A stretch of DNA of 64,000 nt, taken from the NCBI RefSeq assembly GCF_900105075.1, contig NZ_FNSK01000001.1, forward strand, positions 2,887,001 through 2,951,000. The letters are read 5' to 3'. The position numbers and the translations under genes are program-made. Below, one piece after another: positions 9,956-18,284 of the stretch. This DNA is from Rhodobacter sp. 24-YEA-8. GTDB taxonomy: Bacteria > Pseudomonadota > Alphaproteobacteria > Rhodobacterales > Rhodobacteraceae. Positions within the stretch are counted from its first letter, which is position 1; every line of letters starts with the position of its first letter. Under the pieces are notes generated by a model. That model was not told where the DNA came from. It ran no database searches and saw only the letters and a program-made list of their open reading frames with translations.

Positions 9956-10675
9956 TCAGGTCGCCAGCGCACCATAAAGGATAAGAGTCGGTGCCGGGTC
10001 GGGGGCCGCCCCCTCCAGACGCGCGGCCAGACCCGCGACGGTATCGCGGCGAAAGGCCTGCGCCGGGGTCGAGACGCCTTGGGCCATCAGCGCGGGCGTC
10101 TCGGGCGGCAACCCGGCAGCGACCAGCTTTGCCGCCAGCTGCGGAAATGTCGCCCGCGCCATGAAGACCGAGGTGACAGCCTGCGGATCGGCCAGTGCTG
10201 CCCAATTAAGACTTTCGGGCAGCGCCCCTGTCACGTCATGGCCGGTGACGAATTGCACCCGGCGCGCATTGACCCGCCGCGTGAGCGGGATCCCCGCCGC
10301 CGCCGCCGCCGCCGAAGGCGCGGTGACGCCGGGCACGATCTCATAGCCGATCCCGGCCTCGCGCAAAGCTGTGATCTCTTCTTCAAGCCGCCCGAACATA
10401 CCGGAATCGCCGGATTTCAGCCGCACCACCTTCAGGCCCGAACGCGCATGATCGACCAGGAGCCGGCTGACATGATCCTGGCGCGGCGAGGCGCGCCCCG
10501 CCCGCTTGCCGACCGAAATCAGATCCGCCTCCGGCGCCGCCAGATCAAGGATCGGCCCGGCAGAGAGGTCGTCATAAAGCACCACATCCGCCGCTTGCAG
10601 CCGTTTGACCGCGCGCAGGGTCAGCAGATCGGGATCGCCCGGGCCAGAGGAGACAAAGCTGACGATCTCGCTCAT
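9956..10675 (-). CDS. cobA: Uroporphyrinogen-III C-methyltransferase
   Basis: This 239-residue SUMT has an N-terminus VSSGPGDPDLLTLRAVKRLQ and a VVRLKSGDSGMFGR glycine loop (SAM site), with VPGVTAPSAAAAAAGIPLT typical of CobA/CysG-A. It methylates uroporphyrinogen III twice to give precorrin-2, the branch point to cobalamin and siroheme. It is the last gene of the minus-strand cob operon; its ATG (10675) overlaps the cobB stop by 4 nt. No fused oxidase/chelatase domain is present. Confidence 0.95.
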   Translation of the reverse strand: MSEIVSFVSSGPGDPDLLTLRAVKRLQAADVVLYDDLSAGPILDLAAPEADLISVGKRAGRASPRQDHVSRLLVDHARSGLKVVRLKSGDSGMFGRLEEEITALREAGIGYEIVPGVTAPSAAAAAAGIPLTRRVNARRVQFVTGHDVTGALPESLNWAALADPQAVTSVFMARATFPQLAAKLVAAGLPPETPALMAQGVSTPAQAFRRDTVAGLAARLEGAAPDPAPTLILYGALAT

Positions 10676-11967
10676 GTGGCGGCTCCGATCAGGTGGAAGA
10701 AGGTGCCGGTGACAAGGCCTTTGCGCGATCCGGTTTCGGGGACCGGCGCGCTTTCGGCATCAGTCACGCGGGCAAGGGGCGCATCGGGCTGGGCGAGAAT
10801 GGTCGAATAATGGAACTCATGCCCGCGCAGCCTCGCACCCGCCACATGGCCCGGGATCGGCGCGGAAAGCGCGGCCAGCCGGTAGCCCAGATGCATCCTG
10901 CGCTTTTCATACGAGGTCACAAGACCGAGGAGCCCGGCCATCTGATGCCGGGTGCCGGATGCATCGACCAGCGCCTCGCCCAGAACCATATAGCCGCCGC
11001 ATTCGCCATGCACCGGCTTTGCCGCCGCGAAATTCCTGAGGCCCGCAAGAAAAGCTGATGCCGCCGCGATCCGGCCCGCATGCAGTTCGGGATAGCCGCC
11101 GGGCAGCCAGCAAAGATCGGCTTCCGGCGGCGCTTCATCGGCCAGGGGCGAAAATGGCAGAATCTCGGCCCCCTGCGCGTGCCAGGCATCCAGCAGATGC
11201 GGATAGGTGAAAGAAAACGCCTCATCCCGCGCCAGCGCAATGCGCTGGCCGGGCGGTTTCGGCAGCTCTCCCGCCGGGGTGCTCACGCCGCCCGCCGCCG
11301 CCGCGCGCAGGGCCGCAAGATCGGTATGTTCGCGCAAAAAACTCGCATAGTCACTGATGGCGCGTTCAAGATCGGGGTGCTCGACCGCCTGAACCAGACC
11401 CAGATGCCGCTCTGGCAGGGTCAGGTCGCCGCGCCTGGGCAGCGCGCCGAAAACCGGCAGCCCGACCGCCTCCATCCCCAGCCGGCAGAGCCGTTCATGC
11501 CGGGGCGAGGCCACACGGTTCAGGATCACGCCCGCGATTTTCACGTCCTTGCGATAGGCCGCCATCCCGGCCGCCATCGCCGCGACCGTCTGCGCCGCCC
11601 CCGAGACATCCAGCACCACCACGACCGGCCAGCCGGTCAGCGCCGCGATATCGGCACTGGCGCCGGTTCCGGTCTCGCCCGCGAATGCCACGCCGTCGAA
11701 GAGCCCCATCGAGCCCTCGGCCAGCGCCAGCGCGCCGCCCCGCGCCAGCTGCGCCCCGATCAGCCCGGGCGCCATCGCCCAGCTGTCGAGATTGAAGCTC
11801 GACCGTCCCGAAGCCGCGAGGTGAAAGGCCGGGTCGATGTAATCGGGCCCGCATTTATAGGGCTGCACCGCCACGCCGTCATCGCGCAATGCGCGCAAAA
11901 GACCCAGCATCACCGTCGTCTTGCCCGCGCCGGAGCGCGGGGCGGATATGATCAGCCCTTTGGTCAC
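10672..11967 (-). CDS. cobB: Hydrogenobyrinic/cobyrinic acid a,c-diamide synthase
   Basis: The 431-residue enzyme has an N-terminal ATP-binding domain with the P-loop-like [20 protein letters not shown] and [13 protein letters not shown], and a C-terminal glutamine amidotransferase domain with the nucleophile Cys in [11 protein letters not shown] (near residue 325). It amidates the a and c side chains using glutamine and ATP. In the aerobic pathway it acts on hydrogenobyrinate before cobalt insertion by CobNST. It overlaps both neighbours (cobM and cobA) by 4 nt. Confidence 0.95.
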   Translation of the reverse strand: MTKGLIISAPRSGAGKTTVMLGLLRALRDDGVAVQPYKCGPDYIDPAFHLAASGRSSFNLDSWAMAPGLIGAQLARGGALALAEGSMGLFDGVAFAGETGTGASADIAALTGWPVVVVLDVSGAAQTVAAMAAGMAAYRKDVKIAGVILNRVASPRHERLCRLGMEAVGLPVFGALPRRGDLTLPERHLGLVQAVEHPDLERAISDYASFLREHTDLAALRAAAAGGVSTPAGELPKPPGQRIALARDEAFSFTYPHLLDAWHAQGAEILPFSPLADEAPPEADLCWLPGGYPELHAGRIAAASAFLAGLRNFAAAKPVHGECGGYMVLGEALVDASGTRHQMAGLLGLVTSYEKRRMHLGYRLAALSAPIPGHVAGARLRGHEFHYSTILAQPDAPLARVTDAESAPVPETGSRKGLVTGTFFHLIGAAT

Positions 11968-12737
11968 AGCTTCACCGCATCGGCCCGGCCCGCACGGAAA
12001 CGGCGGTCATAATCGGTGGAATACAGGCTCGATTCGATGAACCCTTCCTGCCCTAAAGACGGGCCAACGAGGATCAGCGCCGTGCGCTCCATCGTGTCGC
12101 CGATCAGTCCGGCGATGGTTGCGAGTGTGCCGCGCACCACCCGCTCATCCGGCCAGGAGGCGCGCCAGACCACGGCCACCGGGCAATCGGCCCCGTAATG
12201 CGGGGTGAGTTCCGCCGTGGTTTCCCCGAGCCGGTGGATCGAGAGGTGAATGGCCAAAGTCGCGCCGGTGGCGGCGAAGGATTCAAGCTTTTCACGTTCG
12301 GGCATAGCGGAGGCGCGGCCAGGGGTGCGGGTCAGAACGAGGCTCTGGGCAAGGCCCGGCAGCGTCAGCTCCATCCCCAAAGTCGCGGCGGCAGCTGCGA
12401 AAGAGGGCACGCCCGGCGTCACATCATAGGGGATGCCCTCGGCCTTCAGGCGGCGGATCTGTTCACCCATCGCCGACCAGACCGAGAGATCGCCGGAATG
12501 CAGCCTTGCGACATCAAGGCCTGCCTCATGTGCGGCACGGATTTCGGCGATGATCGCGTCCAGATCCAGCGGCGCGGTATTGACGATCTTCGCGCCGGGC
12601 GGGCAATGCGACAGCACGGCCTCGGGGATCAGCGAACCGGCATAAAGACAGACAGGCGAGGCCGCGATCAGGTCACGCCCGCGCAGCGTCAGCAGGTCGG
12701 GCGCGCCGGGGCCGGCGCCGATGAAATGGACGGTCAT
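11964..12737 (-). CDS. cobM: Precorrin-4 C11-methyltransferase
   Basis: This 257-residue tetrapyrrole methylase begins [20 protein letters not shown], followed by [14 protein letters not shown] and [15 protein letters not shown], a signature of CobM/CbiF. It methylates precorrin-4 at C11 to precorrin-5. The CYTP-like [16 protein letters not shown] loop is intact. It sits between cobE and cobB, overlapping each by 4 nt, so translation is probably coupled. Confidence 0.95.
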   Translation of the reverse strand: MTVHFIGAGPGAPDLLTLRGRDLIAASPVCLYAGSLIPEAVLSHCPPGAKIVNTAPLDLDAIIAEIRAAHEAGLDVARLHSGDLSVWSAMGEQIRRLKAEGIPYDVTPGVPSFAAAAATLGMELTLPGLAQSLVLTRTPGRASAMPEREKLESFAATGATLAIHLSIHRLGETTAELTPHYGADCPVAVVWRASWPDERVVRGTLATIAGLIGDTMERTALILVGPSLGQEGFIESSLYSTDYDRRFRAGRADAVKL

Positions 12738-13153
12738 GGGGCGGCTCCTTGCTGCGGGTCTTTGGGCTGCGGCAGGTCTTTTTGGGCGATAGCAGCCGTT
12801 GCCCTGCCATCTGCCGAGATCACACGCGGCGCGGTGAGGCAGGCACCGGGGCCAAGGGCGGCCAGTGCGCAGGCCTCTGACACCGACCCAGTACCATGCG
12901 CCGCGCGCGAGGCGGCACTGTCGGTCAGGGTTGCCGGCGCGGTCAATGCGGCAGCGGTGACCGGGTGCAGATGATAGCCCAGCCGCGACAATTGCCGGGC
13001 GGCATGGTGGCGCGCCTTGACTGCCGGCAGCGCGATATGGCGCAGATCAGCGGCGCCGGCACGTTCCAGCGCATCAAGAATCGATTCGACCTGGGCGGTT
13101 TCGCGAAAACCGATGCCGGCGATGCGCGACGGAGGCATTAGGGGCGGGATCAT
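12734..13153 (-). CDS. cobE: CobE / CbiG C-terminal-domain protein
   Basis: About 139 residues. The start at ATG 13153 gives the same ATGA overlap with cobL that all neighbouring genes show; an earlier ATG at 13168 is possible. The opening [19 protein letters not shown] matches the CobE/CbiG C-terminal domain (GIGxR...). CobE is required for aerobic cobalamin synthesis in Pseudomonas, but its exact step remains uncertain; its CbiG counterpart opens the delta-lactone in the anaerobic route. The C-terminus is Pro/Gln-rich. Confidence 0.85.
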   Translation of the reverse strand: MIPPLMPPSRIAGIGFRETAQVESILDALERAGAADLRHIALPAVKARHHAARQLSRLGYHLHPVTAAALTAPATLTDSAASRAAHGTGSVSEACALAALGPGACLTAPRVISADGRATAAIAQKDLPQPKDPQQGAAP

Positions 13154-14331
13154 CGCGTCACGCACCATTGCACCACCGGATAGCTGGATTTCCAGCCGCG
13201 CCGGCGCCCGAGCGGCACGGCCTCGGCCAGCTCAAAGCGCAGAAGCTGGCCGCCTCTGGCGCCATGCCAGGCCGCGAGCAACGCCTCGGTCTCAAGCGTC
13301 ACGCCATGCGCCACGACCCGCACCCCCTGCGGCAGGCAGGCCCAGAGCGCGTTCAGAAGGTTGTCATCGGCCCCACCGCCGATAAACACCGCATCCGGAC
13401 GCGGCAGCGCGGGCAACACATCCAGCGCCCGCCCCTCGCGGATCTCAAGCCGGTCGGTGCCAAGCCGCATGGCATTGCCGCGCGCACGGCCTGCGCGGGA
13501 GGCATCCGCCTCGACGCCGATCGCCCGCATGGCGGGATGCGACAGCAGCCATTCGATCGCGACTGACCCCGACCCGGTGCCAATATCCCAGAGCAGTTCG
13601 CCCGCGCGCGGCGCGAGCGCTGACAAAGCCAGCGCGCGGATCGGGCGTTTGGTGATCTGGCCATCATGTTCAAAAAGATCATCGGCGCGCCCGGTGGCAA
13701 GCGTCGCCGCCCGGCCCACGCCCCGGATCTCCAATGCGGCGACGACAAGATCCTCTGTCACCGCCCCGTCGAAGTCACCGGCAGTGGTGGCGATCACGCG
13801 CTCTTCCGGCCCGCCGAGATGGGTGAAAAACGTCACCAGGCTTGCAGAAAACCCGGTTTCTACAAGGTAAGCCGCCAGCGCAGCCGGGGCCTTGCCATCG
13901 CGAAGCGTCACGATCAGCCGCGCACCAGGCGCCAGACCGGGACGCAGCCGGGATAACGGTGCTGCATGAAGCCCGTGGCAGCTGACCTCTTCCAGCCGCC
14001 AGCCCTTGCGGGCGGCAACCAGCGCAAAGACCGAAGGCGCAGGAAGGGCGCGCCACTCGCCCGGCGCCAGTTCCCGCGCCAGACTGCCGCCGGCGCCGAA
14101 CCAGAACGGATCGCCCGAGGCCAGAACCGCAACCCGCTGCCCGCGCAAAGCCAGAACCGGCGCCAGCGCGAAAGGCACCGGCCAGGGCCGCTTGTCAGGA
14201 TGCTCGATCATCGCCAGATGACGCGGCCCCCCGAACACGACATTCGCGGCCGCCAGCGCCTGACGGCTTGCATCCGGCAGGCCGGACGCGCCATCTTCGC
14301 CAATACCGATGATGGAAAGCCATTCAGCCAT
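13150..14331 (-). CDS. cobL: Precorrin-6Y C5,15-methyltransferase (decarboxylating)
   Basis: This is a 393-residue fusion of two methyltransferases. The N-terminal CbiE-type half starts MAEWLSIIGIGEDG, and the C-terminal CbiT-type half from about residue 205 carries the class I SAM motif ELLWDIGTGSGSVAIEWL and FIGGGADDNLL. It methylates C5 and C15 and decarboxylates the acetate side chain at C12. I chose ATG 14331 because AGAAGG precedes it and the first residues match the family. The start codon overlaps that of divergent cobK in a shared CATG. Confidence 0.95.
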   Translation of the reverse strand: MAEWLSIIGIGEDGASGLPDASRQALAAANVVFGGPRHLAMIEHPDKRPWPVPFALAPVLALRGQRVAVLASGDPFWFGAGGSLARELAPGEWRALPAPSVFALVAARKGWRLEEVSCHGLHAAPLSRLRPGLAPGARLIVTLRDGKAPAALAAYLVETGFSASLVTFFTHLGGPEERVIATTAGDFDGAVTEDLVVAALEIRGVGRAATLATGRADDLFEHDGQITKRPIRALALSALAPRAGELLWDIGTGSGSVAIEWLLSHPAMRAIGVEADASRAGRARGNAMRLGTDRLEIREGRALDVLPALPRPDAVFIGGGADDNLLNALWACLPQGVRVVAHGVTLETEALLAAWHGARGGQLLRFELAEAVPLGRRRGWKSSYPVVQWCVTR

Positions 14332-15076
14332 GACCCCGAACCTTCTCATTCTTGGCGGCACAACCGAGGCGAGCCAGCTCGCCCGCCTGGTCGCGGAACG
14401 CGGGATCAGGGCCACGCTGTCCTATGCTGGCCGGACAGAAACCCCGCGCGCCCAGCCCGTCGCGGTCAGAACCGGCGGGTTCGGCGGTGCCGAAGGGCTT
14501 GCCGCCTGGATGCGCCAGCACCAGGTCACGCATCTGATCGACGCCACGCATCCTTTTGCCGCACAGATGAGCCAGAACGCCCATGCGGCGGCGGCCCTGA
14601 CCGGCACGCCTCTGATCCGGCTGATGCGCCCGGCCTGGACGCCTGCGCCCGGTGACGACTGGACCGGCCTCGCCGATCTCGAAACCGCCGCCATGCGGCT
14701 CGGGGCGGCACCGCGCCGGGTGTTTCTCGCCATCGGCCGGCTGCATCTCGCGGTCTTTGCCGGCCAGCCGCAGCATGACTATCTCCTGCGCCTTGTCGAT
14801 CCGCCCGAGGCACCGCTGCCCTTGCCGCGCGTCACGGTTGAAATCGCGCGCGGCCCCTTTGATCTCGCCAGCGACCTCGCGCTCCTGCGGCGCCACGGCA
14901 GCGATCTGATCATCGCAAAAAACTCCGGTGGCCGGGGCGCGGATGCAAAACTCGAGGCCGCACGCGCGCTTGGCCTGCCGGTCTGGCTGATCGACCGCCC
15001 CGTTTTGCCGCCTGCGCAAACCGTCTCTGATCCTGCGGAAGTCCTCGCCCGGCTTCATGCCGACCTCGGCGTGTAA
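14330..15076 (+). CDS. cobK: Precorrin-6A reductase
   Basis: About 248 residues from ATG 14330, giving MTPNLLILGGTTEASQLARL with the Rossmann-type NADPH motif; IDATHPFAAQMSQNA and a C-terminal VWLIDRP segment are family features. It reduces precorrin-6A to precorrin-6B with NADPH. An alternative ATG at 14309 lies inside cobL. It is the only plus-strand gene in the minus-strand cob operon: its start overlaps that of cobL and its 3' end overlaps cobJ by 22 nt, so the operon transcript is antisense to all of cobK. Confidence 0.93.
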   Translation: MTPNLLILGGTTEASQLARLVAERGIRATLSYAGRTETPRAQPVAVRTGGFGGAEGLAAWMRQHQVTHLIDATHPFAAQMSQNAHAAAALTGTPLIRLMRPAWTPAPGDDWTGLADLETAAMRLGAAPRRVFLAIGRLHLAVFAGQPQHDYLLRLVDPPEAPLPLPRVTVEIARGPFDLASDLALLRRHGSDLIIAKNSGGRGADAKLEAARALGLPVWLIDRPVLPPAQTVSDPAEVLARLHADLGV

Positions 15077-15846
15077 ACAAACCGTCCGACCCGGCGCGTC
15101 AGCGAAGAGCCGACCAGAACCATGGTCCGCATATCGACCATCGCCGGCTGCAGATCGCGCAACTCGACCACGCGCAGTTCTTGTTCCGGGGTCGAAACCG
15201 CGCGGGCCAGCACCACCAGCCGCGACGGCTCACAGCCCTCGCGCAGCACTTCGATCACCCGCTCGAACCGTCCCGGTCGGGATTTCGAGCGCGGGTTGTA
15301 GAACCCCATCGCGAAATCCCCTTCCACCGCCAGACGCAGCCGTTTCTCGACCAGATCAAAGGGCTTGAGGTTATCCGAAAGATTTATCGCGCAGAAATCA
15401 TGCCCCAAAGGCGCACCCGCCGCCGCCGCTGCCGCCAGCATGGCGGTGATCCCCGGCAGAACCCGCAGATCCAGCTCGCGCCATACCTCCGGCCCCGTCT
15501 CCATCGCCTCGAACAGGGCTGACGCCATGGCAAAGACCCCGGGATCACCCGAAGACACCACCACGACCTGCCGCCCCGCCGCCGCCAGCTCAAAGGCATG
15601 GCGCGCGCGCTCCAGTTCCACCCGGTTGTCGGACGGGTGCTTCACCAGACCGTCCCGGTCAGCGACCCGGGCGACATAGGGGATATAGCCAATCACATCC
15701 GTGGCCTCGGCCAGAGCCGCCGCCACTTCCGGCGTCACCATAGCCTCTGCACCAGGCCCCAGCCCTGCTACAACGACCCACCCCTTCTTCCCGGCAGCAA
15801 TACCCCGGGGGAGCGGGGGCGGCGCCCCCGTCTTTGCATCCGTCAT
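15055..15846 (-). CDS. cobJ: Precorrin-3B C17-methyltransferase
   Basis: The 263-residue enzyme has a Pro/Gly-rich leader, then VVVAGLGPGAEAMVTPEVAAAL, DVIGYIPYVARV and VSSGDPGVFAMA, all typical of CobJ/CbiH. It methylates precorrin-3B at C17 with ring contraction to precorrin-4. The start at 15846 overlaps the cobI stop by 4 nt. The first 20 or so residues are longer than in many homologues, so an internal start cannot be excluded. Confidence 0.93.
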   Translation of the reverse strand: MTDAKTGAPPPLPRGIAAGKKGWVVVAGLGPGAEAMVTPEVAAALAEATDVIGYIPYVARVADRDGLVKHPSDNRVELERARHAFELAAAGRQVVVVSSGDPGVFAMASALFEAMETGPEVWRELDLRVLPGITAMLAAAAAAGAPLGHDFCAINLSDNLKPFDLVEKRLRLAVEGDFAMGFYNPRSKSRPGRFERVIEVLREGCEPSRLVVLARAVSTPEQELRVVELRDLQPAMVDMRTMVLVGSSLTRRVGRFVYTPRSA

Positions 15847-16550
15847 GGCCGCCGCCCTTTTCCATGGATGATGGCAATCGAGAAATAGGGCGCTTCTTCG
15901 CCCACATCCTGCAATAGCCGCACCCGCTCGGCGGGCATGGTGCCATGTTCCACGAGCCAGGCCTCCGGCAGGCGCCCCGCCGCCGCCAGTACGCGCCGGA
16001 GCTTGGCGAGGTTCCGCCCGATCTTCATCACCACCAGCGCATCGGTATCCGCCACCCGCCGCGCAAGTTCCGCTTCGGGCAGGGTCGCGGGCAGCACCGT
16101 CAGCACATCATCGCCCCAGGTCACCGGCTGGCCCGTGGCATGCCAGCAGCCGACCATGCCCGGGATCCCCGGCACCACCCCGACCATCCCGGCAGGCAGC
16201 CGCGATTGCAGATGCATGAACGAGCCATAGAGAAACGGGTCCCCCTCACACAGCACCACGACATCCTCTTCAGCCGCCGCGAGGCGCGCGGCCCAATGGT
16301 CGTAAAACGGCGCCAAAGCCGCATTATAGCCGGGATCCTGCACAGGAATCTCGGTCGTGACCGGATATTCCATCGGCCATTCCTCGGCCCCTGGCGGGAT
16401 CAGCCCCTCGACCATCCGCCGCGCCTGGCCTTCACGGCCGGGCTTGCGGAAATAGGCAACGATCCGCGCCGAGGTCAGCAGCCGATGCGCCCTGACGCTC
16501 ATCAGATCCGGATCGCCCGGCCCGAGGCCAATACAGGTGACTTTGGCCAT
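15843..16550 (-). CDS. cobI: Precorrin-2 C20-methyltransferase
   Basis: The 235-residue enzyme starts at ATG 16550 (MAKVTCIGLGPGDPDLMSV), preceded by GGAGTGAGC and 2 nt after the cobH stop; an in-frame extension to 16817 lies inside cobH in another frame and is spurious. The LTSARIVAYFRKPGREGQAR and VVLCEGDPFLYGSF motifs are typical of CobI/CbiL. It methylates precorrin-2 at C20 to precorrin-3A. Confidence 0.95.
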   Translation of the reverse strand: MAKVTCIGLGPGDPDLMSVRAHRLLTSARIVAYFRKPGREGQARRMVEGLIPPGAEEWPMEYPVTTEIPVQDPGYNAALAPFYDHWAARLAAAEEDVVVLCEGDPFLYGSFMHLQSRLPAGMVGVVPGIPGMVGCWHATGQPVTWGDDVLTVLPATLPEAELARRVADTDALVVMKIGRNLAKLRRVLAAAGRLPEAWLVEHGTMPAERVRLLQDVGEEAPYFSIAIIHGKGRRP

Positions 16551-16552
16551 GC

Positions 16553-17182
16553 TCACTCCTTGCGGCTGGCAAGCGCGTTGACCGCCGCCACCGTGATCGC
16601 CGAACCGCCAAGCCGGCCATCCACTACACACCAGGGCAGCGGGTTGTCTTCTGCCAGCGCCGCTTTTGATTCCGCCGCACCGATAAAGCCGACCGGACAG
16701 CCGATGATCGCCGCCGGGCGCGGGAAATCCGGATCCTGCAACAGGTTCAGCAGATGGAACAAAGCAGTCGGCGCATTGCCGATCGCCACCACCGCGCCCG
16801 CAAGATACGGCCGCCACAGTTCCACCGCCGCCGCCGAGCGCGTATTGCCGATCTTTGCCGCCAGACCAGGCACCGATGGGTCCTGGAGGGTGCAGATCAC
16901 CTCATTCCCTGCCGGAAGACGCGCGCGGGTGATACCCTCGCTGACCATTTTCGCGTCACAGAGGATCGGCGCGCCCGCCTCAAGCGCCGCGCGGGCCGCA
17001 ATCGCGAAGCCCGGCGCAAAGCGGATATAAGGCGCCAGTTCAACCATGCCGCTGGCATGGATCATGCGGACCGCGACCACCTCTTCCTCGGGGGTAAAGC
17101 GCGCCAGATCAGCCTCGGCGCGGATGGTGGCAAAGCTTGCGAGATAGATCTTCGCGCCGTCGGTTTCATAATGGTGGGTCAA
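16553..17182 (-). CDS. cobH: Precorrin-8X methylmutase
   Basis: CobH moves the methyl group from C11 to C12 to form hydrogenobyrinic acid. The conserved IYLASFATIRAEADLARF and RMIHASGMVELAP (catalytic His) motifs, and GCPVGFIGAAESK near the C-terminus, are intact. The start is unusual: the only codon giving the family N-terminus and length (209 residues) is TTG at 17182, with GAGG six nt upstream; the nearest in-frame ATG (17212) adds ten residues within cobG. It overlaps the cobG 3' end by 17 nt. Confidence 0.9.
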   Translation of the reverse strand: MTHHYETDGAKIYLASFATIRAEADLARFTPEEEVVAVRMIHASGMVELAPYIRFAPGFAIAARAALEAGAPILCDAKMVSEGITRARLPAGNEVICTLQDPSVPGLAAKIGNTRSAAAVELWRPYLAGAVVAIGNAPTALFHLLNLLQDPDFPRPAAIIGCPVGFIGAAESKAALAEDNPLPWCVVDGRLGGSAITVAAVNALASRKE

Positions 17183-18284
17183 GGCGGCCTCGCAAAATCG
17201 CAGGAAGGTCATCAGGGGAAAGCCCGCGCAGGGCGGGACTGGCACTGGCAGCGCCGTCTTCAATCAGATCGAAGCGGCCTTGTCTTGCTGTAAGGGTCAG
17301 GCGGGCGGGGCCGGGATGGGCGCAGCCCTTGCCACAGCCCGAAACATGCAACAAGGCGCCCGCCGGCACCAAAGGCGCCAGGCTGCGGGCAAGGTCGCGC
17401 ACCGGCGCCTCGGCCGAAAGGCAACCGGGCGCACCGGTGCAGGCCGCCACGCGCAAAAGCGGATCATGCGGGTCTGCGATCAGGCCGGGGGCCGACGCTT
17501 CTGCAATGCCTTCGAGGATAACCGACCGCCAGGGCGTCAGCCGCAGCGGCGCAATCGCCAGCGCCCTGAGCGTTGTCGCCTGCATCTGGCCAAAGGGCAG
17601 CGCGAGGCACAGGCCCGCCGCAGTCATACCCAGACTCAGCGCCGCCCCTGTCAGCGGCAGCTCGGTCGCGTTCAGCGGCGGTCGGGCAGCGAGCCGCGCC
17701 ATCCGGGTCGCGGAGCCTTGCGCGAGAAACCAGTGCAGCACCTCGATCAGACGCGGAATGGCGCTGTCAGCGGTCACCGGCTCGCCCCGCTCCATGCCCT
17801 CGGCGCGCAGGATCAGCCCCTGAGCCGCGCGTTCGATCCTCAGATCCGCCGAAGCCCCCCCGAGGATCGCCGCCGTCCCGGTATCCACCGCGAAGCCGAA
17901 TTTCGCGGGCAACACCGGGGCGTGCCGCAGCGCGTTTTCCAGGCCTGCGACCAAAGCCAGCGTCTCATCACCGTCGCGGTGGAGGGGCGTCGTCAGGATA
18001 TTGCGCCGCGCTTCGGCTTCCGCACTGGCATCAAGCAAATCCAGCGAGATCAGCGCCTGATGCAGCGCTGGCAGCGCGGCCTCGGTGACACCGCGCAATT
18101 GCAGATGCGCCCGCGAACCAAGATCGATCAGACCATTGCCATGGGTTTCTGCGAGATCGGCCAGCGCCAGCACCTGATCGGGCATCAGCCGCCCGGCATG
18201 GGGGCGGATGCGCAGCACAAGGCCGTCGCCGGACATCATCGGCCGCAGCGCACCGGGACACCAACCCTGCACCTGCCCGCTCAT
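17166..18284 (-). CDS. cobG: Precorrin-3B synthase (oxygen-dependent)
   Basis: About 372 residues from ATG 18284, which overlaps the cobN stop by 4 nt. It is a nitrite/sulfite-reductase-type protein: RSRAHLQLRG-like segment GSRAHLQLRGV near the N-terminus and two Cys pairs, CTGAPGC and CGKGC, that would bind a 4Fe-4S cluster. CobG hydroxylates precorrin-3A with O2 and forms the gamma-lactone, the defining aerobic step. Its presence shows that this organism uses the late-cobalt-insertion pathway in air. Confidence 0.93.
   Translation of the reverse strand: MSGQVQGWCPGALRPMMSGDGLVLRIRPHAGRLMPDQVLALADLAETHGNGLIDLGSRAHLQLRGVTEAALPALHQALISLDLLDASAEAEARRNILTTPLHRDGDETLALVAGLENALRHAPVLPAKFGFAVDTGTAAILGGASADLRIERAAQGLILRAEGMERGEPVTADSAIPRLIEVLHWFLAQGSATRMARLAARPPLNATELPLTGAALSLGMTAAGLCLALPFGQMQATTLRALAIAPLRLTPWRSVILEGIAEASAPGLIADPHDPLLRVAACTGAPGCLSAEAPVRDLARSLAPLVPAGALLHVSGCGKGCAHPGPARLTLTARQGRFDLIEDGAASASPALRGLSPDDLPAILRGRLDPPL

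Noticed and set aside
16551..16817. N-terminal extension of cobI
   Set aside because: The extension lies in another frame of cobH and has no family match; ATG 16550 gives the known N-terminus.
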